Below are positions 36,846 through 49,810 of a stretch of 64,000 bases of DNA, in pieces. This DNA is from Sternotherus odoratus (Eukaryota; Chordata; Testudines; Kinosternidae). A program made the translations under genes and the position numbers. How positions within the stretch are numbered: position 1 is the stretch's first letter; the number at the start of each line of letters is the position of its first letter. The DNA lies in contig JAVMKO010000001.1 of the NCBI GenBank assembly GCA_032164245.1, forward strand, positions 251,543,644-251,607,643. Reading direction: 5' to 3'. Below the pieces are notes generated by a model that saw only the letters and a list, made by a program, of their open reading frames with translations, did not search any database and was not told where the DNA came from.

Positions 36846-39800
36846 GTATCACCGTGCAGACTGTGCCTTATGCTGTTCCTAAGACTCAAAGCACTTTTTT
36901 TTTTTAAAGAGAGAAAGTTGTGACAGTGCGCCATGTAAATTACTCTACAAACCTAGCAACATGCCATGTGTACACAGTTAGCACTGTTATGGAAATTCCA
37001 ATAATACACACACAAACACCAACCTACGGCAATATGCCATTTAAACTACCACAGTCAGCACGCCAAGTGAATTCCTTGCATAGAGTATACACCAATACGT
37101 TTTGAAAACTTTTGTCCAAACCTCCCAAAGTGCCATGTAAAATCTTGTATATGGGGAGTTAAATTGGTTATAGGTTGGCAGGATCTCCACATTTTTCTCG
37201 CTTATCAAAAAGGTGGACTCCTGTGGAATTCTCACTTGACCCAATCACGCCTGTGCTTCTGCACGGTACTGTATTCTCAGGGGGTGTGTCACTAATCTAA
37301 AACTAACTAGAACCGCGCAATCAATTCTTTCTAGTTGAAAACAATTGTTAATTGTATCATGTAGGGTGACCAGGTGGGTTAATGGTGTTGAGACTGAGAG
37401 CGTGTGTAACCCATGCACCTTGTGGGTGTGGTGTTTTGTCTCAGCTAGTGGCACTGAGACCACTTAGAGAGATAAAATGAGTCTGCTCTACAGCCAATTA
37501 GATTTTAGTGCGTGCGGGAGAGGCTCATGAACTAAGCTCTAGAGGTCCCCGGTGCAATCCTGCCCGCCGCTGACCATGGTCTGTCAGCATTACACATGGT
37601 ACTGTAAGGAGCACAGAAAGGCTAAGATTGATGCGGCTCAGGGAGAGATAGCATGAGTATAAATAGCGGTGTAGCTGCAGACTCAGCCATGACTGAGCTG
37701 GGCAGAGTACAAAACCACCTGAAATTGGGTGGGTACATGGCATGTGTAAGCCAGGCCTCTGCTGCCACTACCCATGTTACCACAGCTTCACTGGTATCCA
37801 CACACACACACTAGTTGGATGACTGCTACTGTGTGTGCATACATGAGCAGAGAAATCAGACTGCTAGCTTGGAGTGTAGATGTAGCCCAAGAATATGCCT
37901 ACGCTGCAAGTGAAAGGTATGATTTCAGCATGGGTATGCATACCTGTGCTAGCTAGCATGGGTAACAATAGCAATGCAGGCATGGGGATATGGGTGAGCA
38001 ACCCAAGTATGTGCCCAGGGTCCCTGGAGGACTTGTACTCAGGTTGCTCTCCTGTGCTGAAACTGGGGCCACCACATCTGCTGTTGTTACCTAGGTCAGC
38101 TAGATGGAAGCTAGCATGGATATGCCTCTCTGTGCTACCACCCCATCTTTACCTGAATTACACACACACCCTAAGAGCTTGTCTACACTTGGGACTACCT
38201 CTTACACCAGTGCAAACCCTTAGTAGAAACATGCTGCACCAGTGTAAGAGGTAGGTTGCACTGGGTGTGGTTTACGCTGGTTTGCAATCAGGGCGAACGC
38301 ATTCAAGCAAGTCGTTTTCTAACTGCATGCAGCATATCTATGCAGGTGTTGCTGTAACCCACTGGTCAGTGTGCGTTACACCCCTCCTCCTTGTACCCAC
38401 TCCACAGAGACTATGGATCCATTACAGCTCTCAGCTAGAGAGTCTGGCTCTTTAGTTCAAGCTGTAGCCACTCTGCTTTAAAGATTCTTGGTTCAATTCC
38501 TGATGTTGGTCAAGGCCATCACACTAGCATCACTGCAAAAATCCCAAGCTCAGGTGTGCTCTAAAACAGAGGAACTCATATAGAGAGAAATAGAGGGAAA
38601 GAAGAGAGAGACATTTAGAAATGAATAGGAGATAGAAGAGACGTGTGAGATCATCAGGGATTGGAGGAAGAAAAGACACATGGACAGCAAGGGGGTGAAG
38701 AGAGAGGTTTATACACTAGGGAGATGGAAGGAGATTGAGGATAAAAAAGGGAAGATGCAGAAGACACCTGGGAGAAAAAAAGCACAAGAGAGAAGTGCTG
38801 ATAGTAACTGGATGGGTAAGATGAAAGAATCAAAAGCGGTTCCCATATGCCATGTTAATACCTATACTTCATGGGCCATTCACAGCAGGACCCCTTTGTG
38901 CTGCTCTGTCAGCATGAAGAAGCCTATTAGTGGGTACGTGGTGCAAATTTATACGTACTTTTAGGCCCCTTTGCACTTGTAGAATAGTGTAAAGGGGCCC
39001 TAGTGTGAATGAAACTCTGGCCGTATATTTTTAAGTCACAGTGGACATTTTGAAAAATGTGTTGGAGAGCTGCACATATATCCACTACATCAAACTGTAC
39101 AGGACATTCATTTAAAAAAGAGAAGGTTAAAATTAAGTATGTTCATACTCTTGCTGTATTTGCTTTCTGTAAATATTTTAGTGGGTGAGTTTACTGGCAT
39201 AAATATTTGTGTCAACACCAAATTTTAAGCAAAAATGTTCATGGACAGGAAATTCTGAGTTTGTAAATTGAGTATTCACACTGAAAACTTGATTCCAAAG
39301 TCGGGTTGACATTATACAGACATTCAGACCTGTTCTAGGACCAGTTGGAGGGCTAGTGGACACAAGACGCTGGGGAAGATGGATCTGGTTTAGTTAACTT
39401 GCTGAAAAGTGGTTTTAATTAAACCTGATTTAAATATGGATTCCTTTGCTAGAGCTTGTCTATATTACTGGATAACCAGCTTTAGAAGGGAATGAAATAT
39501 TTTTATTTTAAAATATATTAAATATTTTAAAATGTGAAAAGAGTAGATAGGACTTAAGAGTTACTCTCATCCAACCAGGGAACAGAAACATACCACATGA
39601 TCACAGTATAGCATACTGTGTGATCAACGTGTCCAATCAAATCTAACCACACTAGTTCAAAATTTCAAATATGGAATTCTTCCACAAATTACTCACAATC
39701 TACAGACCAAGAATTATCTGTGACAATTATTTATCCAGCAATGTTAAAAACTGGACAAACATTGAGAAACCTGTAGGTTATTCAGTCAGCATATGAAGAG

Positions 39801-41379
39801 AATCAGGCAAAATTCCTCCATTTTTTCCCCTACTGATTATTTTATCAGCTTTCATATTTTTCCTAATTTTCCCTTTCTTTTGAGATATTTCCCCACAGAA
39901 ATATTTCATTTTTTCTTTTTGAAAAATAAAATAAAATCTAATGATGGAGCGAGGCCAGCAAACACTGGCAAAAATCTGGGGGACACATGACCCCATACGT
40001 ATCGCCTCTGGGGGCGGAAGTGTTTTGGGGTGTAGGATTTCAATCTTCTTAAGATTGTCATATGTGCCTCAGAGAGTCAGTAAATTTGGCCAGCCCTGGC
40101 ATAAAGTCTCTGAAAATCATGGTTCACACACGCTCAGAGACCTCTTCAGTTTTAGCAGTTAAAAGCCAAAGTTTGTCCTCATGGAACATGCTCAAGCCTC
40201 TCACAGCTCCTAATGTGAAGTCCCTACACAGACTTCAGAGCAGGCTCCAGCCCAGACGTCCCCCTAGTAACCACCCTCAGCTGCTCTGAGCTAGGAGGGG
40301 AGGGCGACTGGTCACTGAAACTCAGAAGAGGGAGTCTGTCTGAGTGCTCAATGACCTGTCTTGCTGGTCTTCATGAAGTGTGGAGGAGGATGCCATCTGA
40401 TTCTAAAGCCGAGGAGATGAAAGCTGGACCGGAGTGAAGGAAAGGAGAGATTGGTGCAAGAAGCCTGGTGAGACTGGACTGGGGGCAGGAGAAAAACTGG
40501 GACTGGCTGGGCAAGGAGACTGGGGCTTGGATGAGCATCCTGAGCCGTAAAGACCAGGACTGGCTACTCGAGAATGGACTGGGATGAGAAGCCAAGAGTG
40601 GAGAAGAGAAAGGACAGGACATGGACAGGTTGAAGGAGATAGGACAAAAGGGTTGGCTGGATTGCCTGACATGCAATAAAATACTGCTAAAGGCTGGGTA
40701 TAAAGCAAAAGAATTGCAGTCAGACGGATTTAGGATATCATCACCTGACATTGTCTTTTATTAATTTGCTAGTGGTTGTATGCAACAGAATGACTGGTTA
40801 AGTTCCAGATGGGCAGAAGCCACAAAATTCACATCTGGATTTCAAGCACCCTGAAAGTTCCAAGGTGTCCTTTTGGTCCCTTGCATGGATGGGATGGGAT
40901 TTGCAACTGTTCCCATCATTGGTAAGATTCCCACTGACTTCAATAGGAATGCCAGAGTGCAGCACTATGGAAAATCCCTCCCAGAGAGTCTGTATCTGAA
41001 ATTCAGATTTGGGTTCTGACCCTGCCATCAAATCTCAACACCCTTCTATACCTAATATATCTGATGCAAAAAATCCATCTGTTTATGTAGCAACTGTGGG
41101 CCCATTTCCCAAAGCTGGGTACCTAAAATGAAATGCCAAAATGTGGATGTAGGTGTCAATGGGTGGGATTTTCTAAAGCACCCAGCATCGGCCTAACTGC
41201 TCTCACCAAAGTCAGTGAGAGTTTTACTGTTGCCTTCACCAGGAGCATTTCGATCAGCACTGAGCATCTCTGAAAAGCCAAATACCCATTTTAGGCAGCC
41301 AAGTTTGAGAACCATGTTCTCCTTGTCTGAACACATATTTTAAAAGGACAAAAAGAAACCCCCCACTCAGCCAAAATAC

Positions 41380-41820
41380 CTGCCAATAAGCTGCTTTTGT
41401 GTGAAATTTCTTCAGCCTTTGCCAAGTGAGTTTCCTTCGACTTTTTACCCAGCTTTCTTGGAAGGAAGGAGATGGCTCCTTCAAGATCCTTTTTATCTGA
41501 GACATGCTCTCTGCTGTCTTCCACACTCCTCTCTCTCTCCAGCAAACAGAGAGTGCTCTGCTTAACGTACTCCTCCACGGACTGGTTACTAAGGGTTCCT
41601 TTTGCAGTCAAATACTCTTTTTCTAGCTTTTTAACGTTTTCCACAGTGAGCCTCAAAAGAGCAGATTGGGAATCTGATGAAATACCCCCAGAGGGAGACA
41701 GGGATGTTCTCGGTTGGGGCTGGCTAGTGCCAGCCCCCGACAGCTTGTATCCTTTCGACATATCTGCAATGCATTAAGGAGATGAAAATCTTCAGCAACA
41801 GGCCAAGTCAATTCATCATT
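41380..41820 (-). CDS. ERICH6: ERICH6 exon A: 5'UTR end, start codon and N-terminus
   Basis: The exon follows a good acceptor (pyrimidine-rich, ending tttgtttccag) and carries 59 nt of 5'UTR. The ATG is at 41761-41759, with an in-frame TAA five codons upstream and G at -3, which fixes the start. It encodes 127 residues plus one nucleotide (MSKGYKLSGAG to HKSSLLA), serine- and lysine/glutamate-rich with no membrane segment. The donor is GGCAG|gtattt, leaving phase 1. Because the exon opens with a splice acceptor, at least one non-coding exon must lie further right. Confidence 0.8.
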
Positions 41821-41954
41821 CTGGAAACAAAGAAAGAATAATCCCATTAGTCATTTGCTGCTGCTGGGCACATTGATTTATGTAGTTAAAATATTCACAC
41901 TGAGATAACTTTATTAGATTGAAAATCACTTTCCTTTTCAGGAGGGTCTACTAG

Positions 41955-42075
41955 GGCTCCAATCCAACAAAGCACTTAAACACGTCCTTAGTATTAAGCT
42001 GGTGCTTAAATCCCATGGAGGTCAGCAGGACTTTGTTAAGCGTGTGCTTAAGTGCTTTGCTGAATCGGGCCCTGG
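41955..42075. repeat. Imperfect hairpin repeat
   Basis: The arms aagcacttaaacacgt (near 41970) and acgtgtgcttaagtgctt-like sequence (near 42040) are complementary. The unit ends tgaatcgggccc, and I take it for an old interspersed element. Confidence 0.5.
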
Positions 42076-43048
42076 GATAGCTTTAAAAAAATGAAACACC
42101 AAACACCTCAGAGAACTCCATATTCATGGGCCCAAACACACTAGAATCAAATACCTCGCCTCATAATACACAACGTTACCGTGGTACCCACTAGTGCGGC
42201 ACCAAAGATTGCACTGGTGATTTCATTATTAACATACTTTTCCAGGGGCTTTGTCATTGGCTATAAAATGCTGAATGGTTGAAACTTACCACATGAAGAC
42301 TGGATCCAAGTGTGCTTTATATTCATTACCAGCATCCAAATTGTTTTAGGCATTTTATGCTACGTGCTGGCAAAGAACACAAATATACAGAGGAATCTGT
42401 TTAACTGGCCCAGCTGGTGGTCCATTTAACATGCCAATTATGAGATGACAAACAAGACCGTCTAAGAAAGATTCGAAATGAATAAAAATATCAGCCTTTG
42501 AAAATTCTGTATGGGTCTGACATTTTTAGTTTTGTACAGCTCTTTGAAACATACAGAGTGACTTGCCCTGCTCTTCTGAATACCTGATATCGTCTTCCTT
42601 TACATAAAATGGATTGCGTGGTTCAGAGGGAAAGGAAAAGGAGGGTGGGAAAGGAATAAAGGTAGCTTGCCTGCCCTTGCGCTTCACAAACCCATCTGGG
42701 ATATTCTCATACATTGTTTTCCTCTACTCTAGTTGCTCACCAATATTGTCATTAACACACATTTTACCTACGTTAAACATCAGGTCAATAGTTTGGAGAC
42801 TCTCCTTTACCTTCATAAAGATTGGAGGAACATTCAGCTTCTTCCAGTGATTGGAAAACTCTCCTGATTACCATAGATTCCAAGGTCAGAAGGGACCATT
42901 GTGATCATCTAGTCAGACCTGGCTTACAACACAGGCCATAGAACTTCCCCAACGTAATTCCTAGACCAGATCTTCTAGTACAACATCCAATCCTGATTTT
43001 ATTATTGTCAGTGATGGAGAATCCACCATGACCTAAGATCCTCTAAGC

Positions 43049-44071
43049 CAGGGGTGGGGAACCTTTTTTCTGCCATTTGGGTATTTATAATGTCATTCGC
43101 GGGCCGCTCCCCCCCTCCCCCCAAGGAAGCCCAGTCTGGCAACAGGAGCTGAGACCCCAGCTGGCAAGGGGCCAGCGGGGAAACCCCAAAGCAGTGGCAG
43201 GCGGAGTGCTTAGCTCTGCACTGCTTTGGGGTTTCCCCCACTGACCCCTTGCCAACCGGGGGGTCCTGCCGCCTGCCCCAGTCAGCTCCTGCTGTCAGCC
43301 TGGGTGTAGGGGGTAATCTTGCTTTACCCCCGCCCAGCCTCCCCCCAATCTAACTGCGTTCCCTCCCCCACCCCTGCCTGGCCCGGCCCATGCCACCAAA
43401 CCTAACCTCCTCCCTGCCCAGCCTGGCCTCCCCCCCTTCACCAGCGGCTCCCCCACCCCATGCAGCCTAGTCTCCTGCCCCCCCCTTCACCGGTGGCTCC
43501 CCCATCCCATGCAGCCTAGTCTCCTGCCCCCCCATTCACCGGCGGCTCCCCCAGGCGCTTCCCGGCCCCTTCGCTCAGCGCGGAGGTGCGCACGTCCCTG
43601 GCTGGCGGCTGCGGTGCGTCTTCTGCCCGCGCCCGCTCACTTGCGGCGCGCAGGCCACGGCCTTCCCTCTGCCGCAGCCCGCTGGCTCCCCGCGCCCGGC
43701 CTGCTGCTAGGGGGAAGGGGCCGCCGCCGCCTTCCCCTCAGCCGCGCCCGCTGCCACCGCTGCACCCAGCCTGCTGCGAGGGGGGAGGCGCCGCCGCCTT
43801 TCCCTCAGCCACGCCCGGCCTGCTGCGAGGGGGGAGGAGCCGCTGCCTTCCCCTCAGCCGTGCCTGCTGCTGCCGCCTCACCGCTCCCGCCACGCCGCTC
43901 CGCCCGCAGGCCCGGCGACAAGGGGGACTACGGCCTGTTGCTGGCCCTGCTCCCACCGCCACGTTGGTCCGGACATCTCTACGGCGGAGATTTTGGAGAC
44001 CCGCCTGCGGGCCGGACCAAATGACTTGGCGGGCCATATATGGCCCGGGGGCCGGAGGTTCCCCACCCCTG
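43049..44071. mobile_element. 1,023-bp GC-rich hAT element with perfect TSD
   Basis: The termini caggggtggggaacct and aggttccccacccctg are exact 16-bp inverted repeats. The 8-bp duplication ctctaagc is exact (43041-43048 and 44072-44079). The interior is C- and CpG-rich with no transposase, so it is non-autonomous. Long open frames here are compositional. Confidence 0.93.
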
Positions 44072-44079
44072 CTCTAAGC

Positions 44080-44505
44080 TGTGCTGCCATCCAGCAGGCT
44101 ATCAAGGGTCACATAGGCACACAGTGGGGAGACACGCCTCTCCCCCAGTCCCAGGTGGTTGTGGCGAAAGAAGGCTGGGAGGAGTCCTCTCTCTCTGCTG
44201 CAGCCATGGGGTACCCCAAACTCCTCATCCCCAGCCCTACCCCAGAGCCCGCACCCTGAACCCTCACCCCGCCTACCCCAAAAGCCTTGTCCTCAGCCCT
44301 GAGCCCCCTCCCACACCCCAAACCCCTCATCCCCGCTCAACCCCAGAGCTCACTCCCTCCCCCAAAACCTCAACCCTCTGCCCCAGTCATTAATCCCCTC
44401 CCACACGCCAAACCCCTCAGCCCCACCCCCACCACCTCCATATTGGTACACACAACAAAATTCATTCCACACACATGGATTTAAAAAATTAGAGGGAATA
44501 TTGAT
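44080..44505. repeat. C-rich interspersed repeat
   Basis: It has irregular repeats of 'ccccaaacccctcatcccc'-like units and ends with ttagagggaatattgatc. Its first few bases lie left of the hAT insertion, at about 43034-43048. Confidence 0.55.
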
Positions 44506-46199
44506 CGTGAGCCATGGTAAATTGTTCTAAGGGTTAATTACCATCACTAATGAGAAAAGTAACATGTTATTTCCAGTCTGAATTTGTCTAGCTTCATCTT
44601 TCAGCCATTGATCACGTTACACCTTTCTGTACTAGATTGAGGAACCCAATATTTGTTCCTCGTGTAGATATTTACAGCCTGTGATCAAGTCACCCCTTAA
44701 CCTTCTCTTTGTTAAGCTAAATAAATTGAGCTCCATGAGTCTGTACCTATAAGCATGTTTTCCAATCCTTTGATCATTCTGCTGGCTCTTCTCTGAGCCC
44801 GCTCAATTTTATTTACATTCTTCTTGAATGGTGGACATCAGAACTGGACACAATATTGCAGTGGTTGGTCACACTAGTGCCAAATATTATCCTTGCTGCA
44901 GCTCTGCTATAGTCTCAGATAGTTCCTTTGGGACCCTACCATTATATCTCTCCAAGTTCTGGAGAGTTTTGTTCATTATGTTTCTGTCCTTTCCTTTTTA
45001 TTGGAAGGGGTCTTCTGCCATATTCATCCAAATTAAGGGCAAGGAAATTCTAGTCTGGTAAGGGAATCAAACACACCTGTGGCTCTTTAAGAAGTTCTGT
45101 GCTGTACATTGGTTTGGTGTTATTACAGGGTATTGTTGCTTTCCAAGAATATCTTGCAAAAGCCATTTCAAAACATTTATCTATTTGGAAATTCTGCTCA
45201 ACCTGCCCTTTCCTATCCCACAACAGCCCCCTTTTCCTGTCCTGCCCCCTCCTCATAGCAGATCCTTCTCCTCTTAATAATAACTCCAGGGAATTTTGAG
45301 GTTGGGGCTGGTGGGATGAAACTTTGGAGGCAAATATTGGAAAAGCTTTTGGAAATAGGCATGTATTTTATTGCCCACTCTGGTGTCAAACTTTTGATAA
45401 AATTAAAATTTACTTAAGTTTCCGTCTTTTTTTGAACTTTTCTCCTTTTTCCCTTTCGCTCCTTCCACTGAGAGGTTTTTGTCTTTTTTTTCTTCTCTGC
45501 TTTCAGCCTGCTAAGACACACTGCATGTCATAGGTTCCAACTATGTTCCAACATAGTCACCTTGGCCATGTGGAGCAGAACGTACCTACCTTCTCTTTCC
45601 TAGTTGGGCCTCCTTTATAAAAAATTCTCACTGATGGGAGCTTTACTGTTGACAAGGCTGTTTTTTTACCACTTTAAATTAACCGGATGGTAAAAACACC
45701 AGGGCCCTGGCTATGCTGGCCTACCACCAATTCAGCCTCAGCAGCACCAGGCTGACTCTTACTGCTGTAAGCAGACATAAGATGTTTGCTATTGTATGTG
45801 GAAATACTGGACATTTGCCTAACAGGATTTTGGGACAGTTTCCTGTGTCTAAGGACATTAAAGGATCCCACATTTTCCTGGGTAGGTTTCCTTTATGATT
45901 GCAGGTTCCTTGTATTGTAGTCTGTCTAGAGCGGGTTGATGTAGTGCATCATCTCTCCTCTCCCAGATTTGGAAAGAGGCCCAGCGGAGCAGGCATACTG
46001 GGTCTGTGATGTGACTGGAGGACGTTTTAGGAGCCTCGTCCTCATCTGCAATGGGTCTTGTTTGCTTCAGAGCAAGCAAGGAATGTTCATTGTCATGGCT
46101 CTCATTAGTATATTGCTCTTGGGGATTTTTCAGTGCATCAGCCTACCCTTGGTGACCATGTCATACATGGGTTTGTTGTGGTCTTTCCTGGCAGCTGCT

Positions 46200-48560
46200 A
46201 TCAGAACCCCGGGTTCAAGGAAGAACGCAGCTGGCCACCAAGGAATCAGAGAAAGACTAAGTCAGGGAGGAAGTCTGAGAGTTCATAACCACCAGAGGCA
46301 AGAGATCACGGAGGCAATCTGCACAGCTGGAGACAGATGAGGATGGGCACATCACAGAGAAGAGGACCAGGAGGAATTCTAATCAGCTAGAAGTTTCAAA
46401 TTTATACCAGGTCCTGAACGTGGAAACGTTGGAAGAGAGCTCTCAAGATCCAGGAGGTCTAAGGGGACAGAGAGATGTATGGTACACACATGTAGATGGT
46501 AGCTTGGTCCAACCTGTATGAACAATAGAGTTTGCTCTCAAAGAGTTCTCCAGCCATCCAAGGAAGACAGACAATCTTTGGAGATCCAATACTCAGAATA
46601 CTTGAAAGAATATTCTGCAAGGGACAGGTGGACAACAGGACATTATGCTACCTTCCCAGAGCCAACACATGAGACTTCACTCCAAGATTGGACAGGCTTC
46701 TGAAGTTGATGGGGAAGAAGCCATTAGGGATGGTTCACATTTGCACTAATGACCCTGAGTCAGGAAATATCCCTCTGATAGCAGAAAACTTCAGGGAACT
46801 GAGAAACTTTCTGAAGAAGAATGTTCCAGCAATCTTCTCGGAGATCTTTGCTGTCCCACAAGAGAAGGAAGACAGAAGGCAGAAGATTCTGGAAGTCAAC
46901 CACTGGCTAGGTAAGTGGTGTAAGTTTTGGCTTTGTGGAATACTGATCCATCCTTTCTGGGAGAGCTGGCTGTTTAGTTTGGATGGCCTCCACCTCAGAA
47001 GAAAGGGATCTATCTACTCAGGGACAGACTGCTAGAGTAGTCAGGAGGGGCAAACCAATAGCAAACAAGGAGTGTAAAAAGAGGGAAGATCTTTGCACTC
47101 AGCACAAAATTAAGACAAGGAGAACAAAATTAATCAAGGAGCCAAAGGGCACGAAGAAAGAAAATTCTTGAATTGCCTTAATACCAATGCTAGTAGCCAG
47201 GCTAACACACAAGGGGAATTGGAATTGCTCATTTATGAGGATAAATTTGATCTAACTGGTGTTACTGAATCCTGGTGGGATGATGTGCACAACTGGAATG
47301 TTAAAATAAATGGCATGAACCTATTTCGGAAGGATCAAGTGCATAAAGAGGGAGGAGTAGCAGCACTCTATGTAAAAAATGGCATTAGCTGTTTCTGAGT
47401 CACTGATAACTTGGAAGTAAATTATCTGGAATGCTCATGAATCACTGTCCTAACAGATAAAGCACAAATGGGAGTCCTAGTTGGTCTCTATTACACTAGG
47501 GAACAGTATGACCACCTCCTTATGCACCTATCTATAATGTGTAGGAAAAAAGCTGTGTGGTCATGGGGATTTCAATTTGAGTTATATATGCTAGAGGACA
47601 CATGCTGTCAATACTAAAACATCCTTGATTTTCTAAAAACATTATAGATGACATTTTCCCAACCCAAGAAATATTGCAGCCAGCATGGGGGAATTCTTTA
47701 TTATACCTTGTTCTAATGGATAAAGAGGAACTGATCACAGAACTAAAAATTAATGATAGCTTAGGTATAAGTGATCATGACTTGATCACATTTATAAAGT
47801 GCAAGCAGAATAAAGTCCAGGGCCGTAATATGTATACCTGATACTTTAATATGGCCAGTTTCATTCACAAAGCTGAAAACAATTATGAGCTAAGTCAGCT
47901 GGAAGGAAGAATAAAAAATGTGAATGATAACTGGGAGTCATTTAAGAACACCTTACTAGATGCCCAAAAAGCCACAATCCCACAACCGATGAAGAAGTCT
48001 GTGCTGATTAAAAAAAACCCCTGGTTTAGAGGGGAAGAGAAGGCAGCTAAGAAAGTAGTGTTATATATTACAAATTGGAAAGGGTTTAGAAATGAACTAC
48101 ATGAATGATTTAAGATCTAGAAAATCTGCCTTGCACTGACACTGAAAAAACTCAGTCTATTTAGTTTATCCAATAGAAGGTTAAAAGGCCACTTGGGTAA
48201 CCATCTAAAGAGTCCTCTACTATAAAAACTTTCCCCTCTGGAGGCACTTGTAATCTAGCAGATGTAGGCAACAAAATCCAATGGGTGGAAGCTGAAGCTA
48301 GACAAATACATGCTAGAAAAAAGAAGCAAACTCTGAACAATGAGGAAATTTAACCATTGAAATAACTTACCTAGGGTTGCGATGGACACTGTTAACTTGA
48401 AGGCTTTAAATCAAGAGTGAAAGTCTTTTTAAAAGATACATTGTAGCTCTAGAAGAAGTTTATGGGTGTGATTCTGGAAATCACTTGGTGAAATTCTATG
48501 GCCTGTGTTATGCTGGAGGTTAAATTAAATGAATGTTGTGTTCCATTATTAAAATCTATT
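46200..48560 (+). mobile_element. CR1 LINE with ORF1 esterase and endonuclease remnants
   Basis: At 46688-47035 the frame reads ILEVNHWLGKWC and DGLHLRRKG, matching the esterase-like part of CR1 ORF1. At 47168-47398 it reads LTGVTESWWDD and NGMNLFRKDQ, then EGGVAALYVKNG, the endonuclease start of ORF2. More broken ORF2 follows to 48108, then a CR1 3'UTR ending near 48560. The reverse transcriptase is absent, so this is an internally deleted, dead copy. Confidence 0.8.
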
Positions 48561-48639
48561 AATATAAATGAGGCCTGATCACAATTTGGTCCGGTGTTGC
48601 TACTAAGTAATAATAATAAGCACTAGAGAATAGATTAAT

Positions 48640-49610
48640 TCATCCATCAATTCCAAGGCTTGAAGGGACCATTTACCATTATACAGGCAAGTTGCATCTT
48701 AGGTGCATTTAACATGCACAAATTCAGCTTTACGCGGTCAGCAAAAACAGAAAAAAAGAAAAGAAAAAGAACAATTTAAAAACTCCATCTGTAGTGCGGG
48801 TGATTCCGCCCACCATTCAACTCAATGAGAGTTTCATTATATGCAGTTTTCGCTTTACATCCTAACCATGGAACAGAACCCAAACGTAAGATAAGACTTG
48901 CTTGTAATCATCTAGGCTGACCTTCTGTGTAACATAGGCCACAGAACTTTCCCCACATAATTCCTAGGGCAGATCATTTAGTAAAAACATCCAATCTTGA
49001 TTTTAAACAATAGCCTGTGATGGAGAATCCACCATGAGCGTGGCTAATTATTCCAATTGTTAATTGCTATCCCTGTTAAAAATGTATACCTTATTTCCCA
49101 TCTGAATTTGTTTAGCTTCATCCTCCAGCCATTGGATTGTGTTATACCTGTCACTGCTCGATTGAAGAGCACATTATTAAGTATTGGCTCCCCGCGCAGA
49201 TACTTATACACTGCGATCAAGTCATCCATTAACCTTCTCTTTGTTGAGTTAAATAGGTTGAATCCCTCTATAAGGCATGTTTTATAACCCTTTAACCATC
49301 CTTGTGGCTCTTCTCTACCCTCTCCAATTTATTAACATCCTTCTTGAGTTCTGGGCATGCCATTCCAGCAGTGATCACATTGGGGCCAAATCCAGAAGTA
49401 AAATACCTCTCTACTGCTAACAGAGATTTCCCTGTTTATGCACCCTAGTTAATGTTTATGCATTAACTTTTTTGGCTACAGCAGCACACTCAGAGCTCCT
49501 GTTCGACTGATTATAAACCACGATCCCAAAATCTTTTTTTTACAGTTGCTGTGTCCCTGGACAGAGTCCCCATCCTGTAAGCATGGTTCGCATTCTTTGC
49601 TCCAAGATCA
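48640..49610 (-). mobile_element. CR1 3' fragment split by a TIR element
   Basis: The complement of a CR1 3' end runs attccaaggcttgaaggg, then 'aggccacagaactttcccca' after a 225-bp insertion, then the RT-end region to about 49600. Confidence 0.8.
48682..48906. mobile_element. 225-bp TIR element inside CR1
   Basis: The termini tacaggcaagttgcatctta and taagataagacttgcttgta are imperfect inverted repeats bounded by TA. This suggests a Tc1/mariner-type MITE; the class is inferred. Confidence 0.6.
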
Positions 49611-49810
49611 GTGGTTCCCAAACTGGGGTTTGTGAACCTTTGGGAGTTTGCAAAATATTACAGGGGGTTCTCAGGAAAAAACCTAGTACATGGGGGTCTT
49701 ACTACCTGACATACCACAAGCCGCTCCATTAGCCGGTACTGCAGCAGACTCATCAATTTCTAGTTGATTTACCCAGCACTAGAGAGGGACAGAGTGCCAA
49801 ATTTTCACAA
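49606..49810 (+). repeat. hAT left-end fragment
   Basis: It starts cagtggttcccaaactgggg, a classic hAT terminal motif. No right terminus was found. Confidence 0.55.

Larger units (their letters stand above)
30013..41379 (-). other. ERICH6 intron between exons A and B
   Basis: Repeats occupy parts of it (MITEs at 30915 and 36723, GT run, MIR, CR1/SINE at 34544). Around 37.3-38.5 kb it holds patchy 'gtctacac'-type MITE debris. No exon is recognised. Confidence 0.5.
1..41820 (-). other. ERICH6: ERICH6-family gene (FAM194), partial at its 3' end
   Basis: This gene model spans twelve minus-strand exons that join in frame from the ATG at 41761. One junction, 14450 to 13413, lacks an exon. The located exons total about 1.69 kb of coding sequence (about 560 codons), and the last exon runs off the left edge. 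Three things identify the family: an acidic N-terminal region, a CEFC motif exon, and a C-terminal FAM194 domain rich in Y-P-D/S-G motifs. Glutamate-rich protein 6 is, as I recall, mainly expressed in testis and has no established biochemical role. The paralogue ERICH6B shares the FAM194 domain, so the symbol is the best fit rather than proven. Introns are filled with CR1, hAT, MITE and MIR copies. Confidence 0.85.
42868..44890 (-). mobile_element. CR1 3' copy with two nested insertions
   Basis: The complement of a CR1 3' end runs from 42868 (gattccaaggtcagaaggga) to about 43033. It resumes at about 44506 (gccatggtaaattgttc) and continues to about 44890. In between lie a C-rich repeat and, inside that, a complete hAT element. 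Confidence 0.75.

Noticed and set aside
37359..37380. Solitary tagggtgaccag motif resembling the MITE terminus
   Set aside because: No second terminus or body of the element follows; at most it is a remnant.
40371..40751. Minus-strand open frame of 126 codons
   Set aside because: It comes from a GA-rich, gactgg-like repetitive stretch read in antisense, and has no protein features.
43509..44077. Long overlapping plus-strand open frames
   Set aside because: They lie inside the GC-rich non-autonomous hAT element, where stops are rare by composition.
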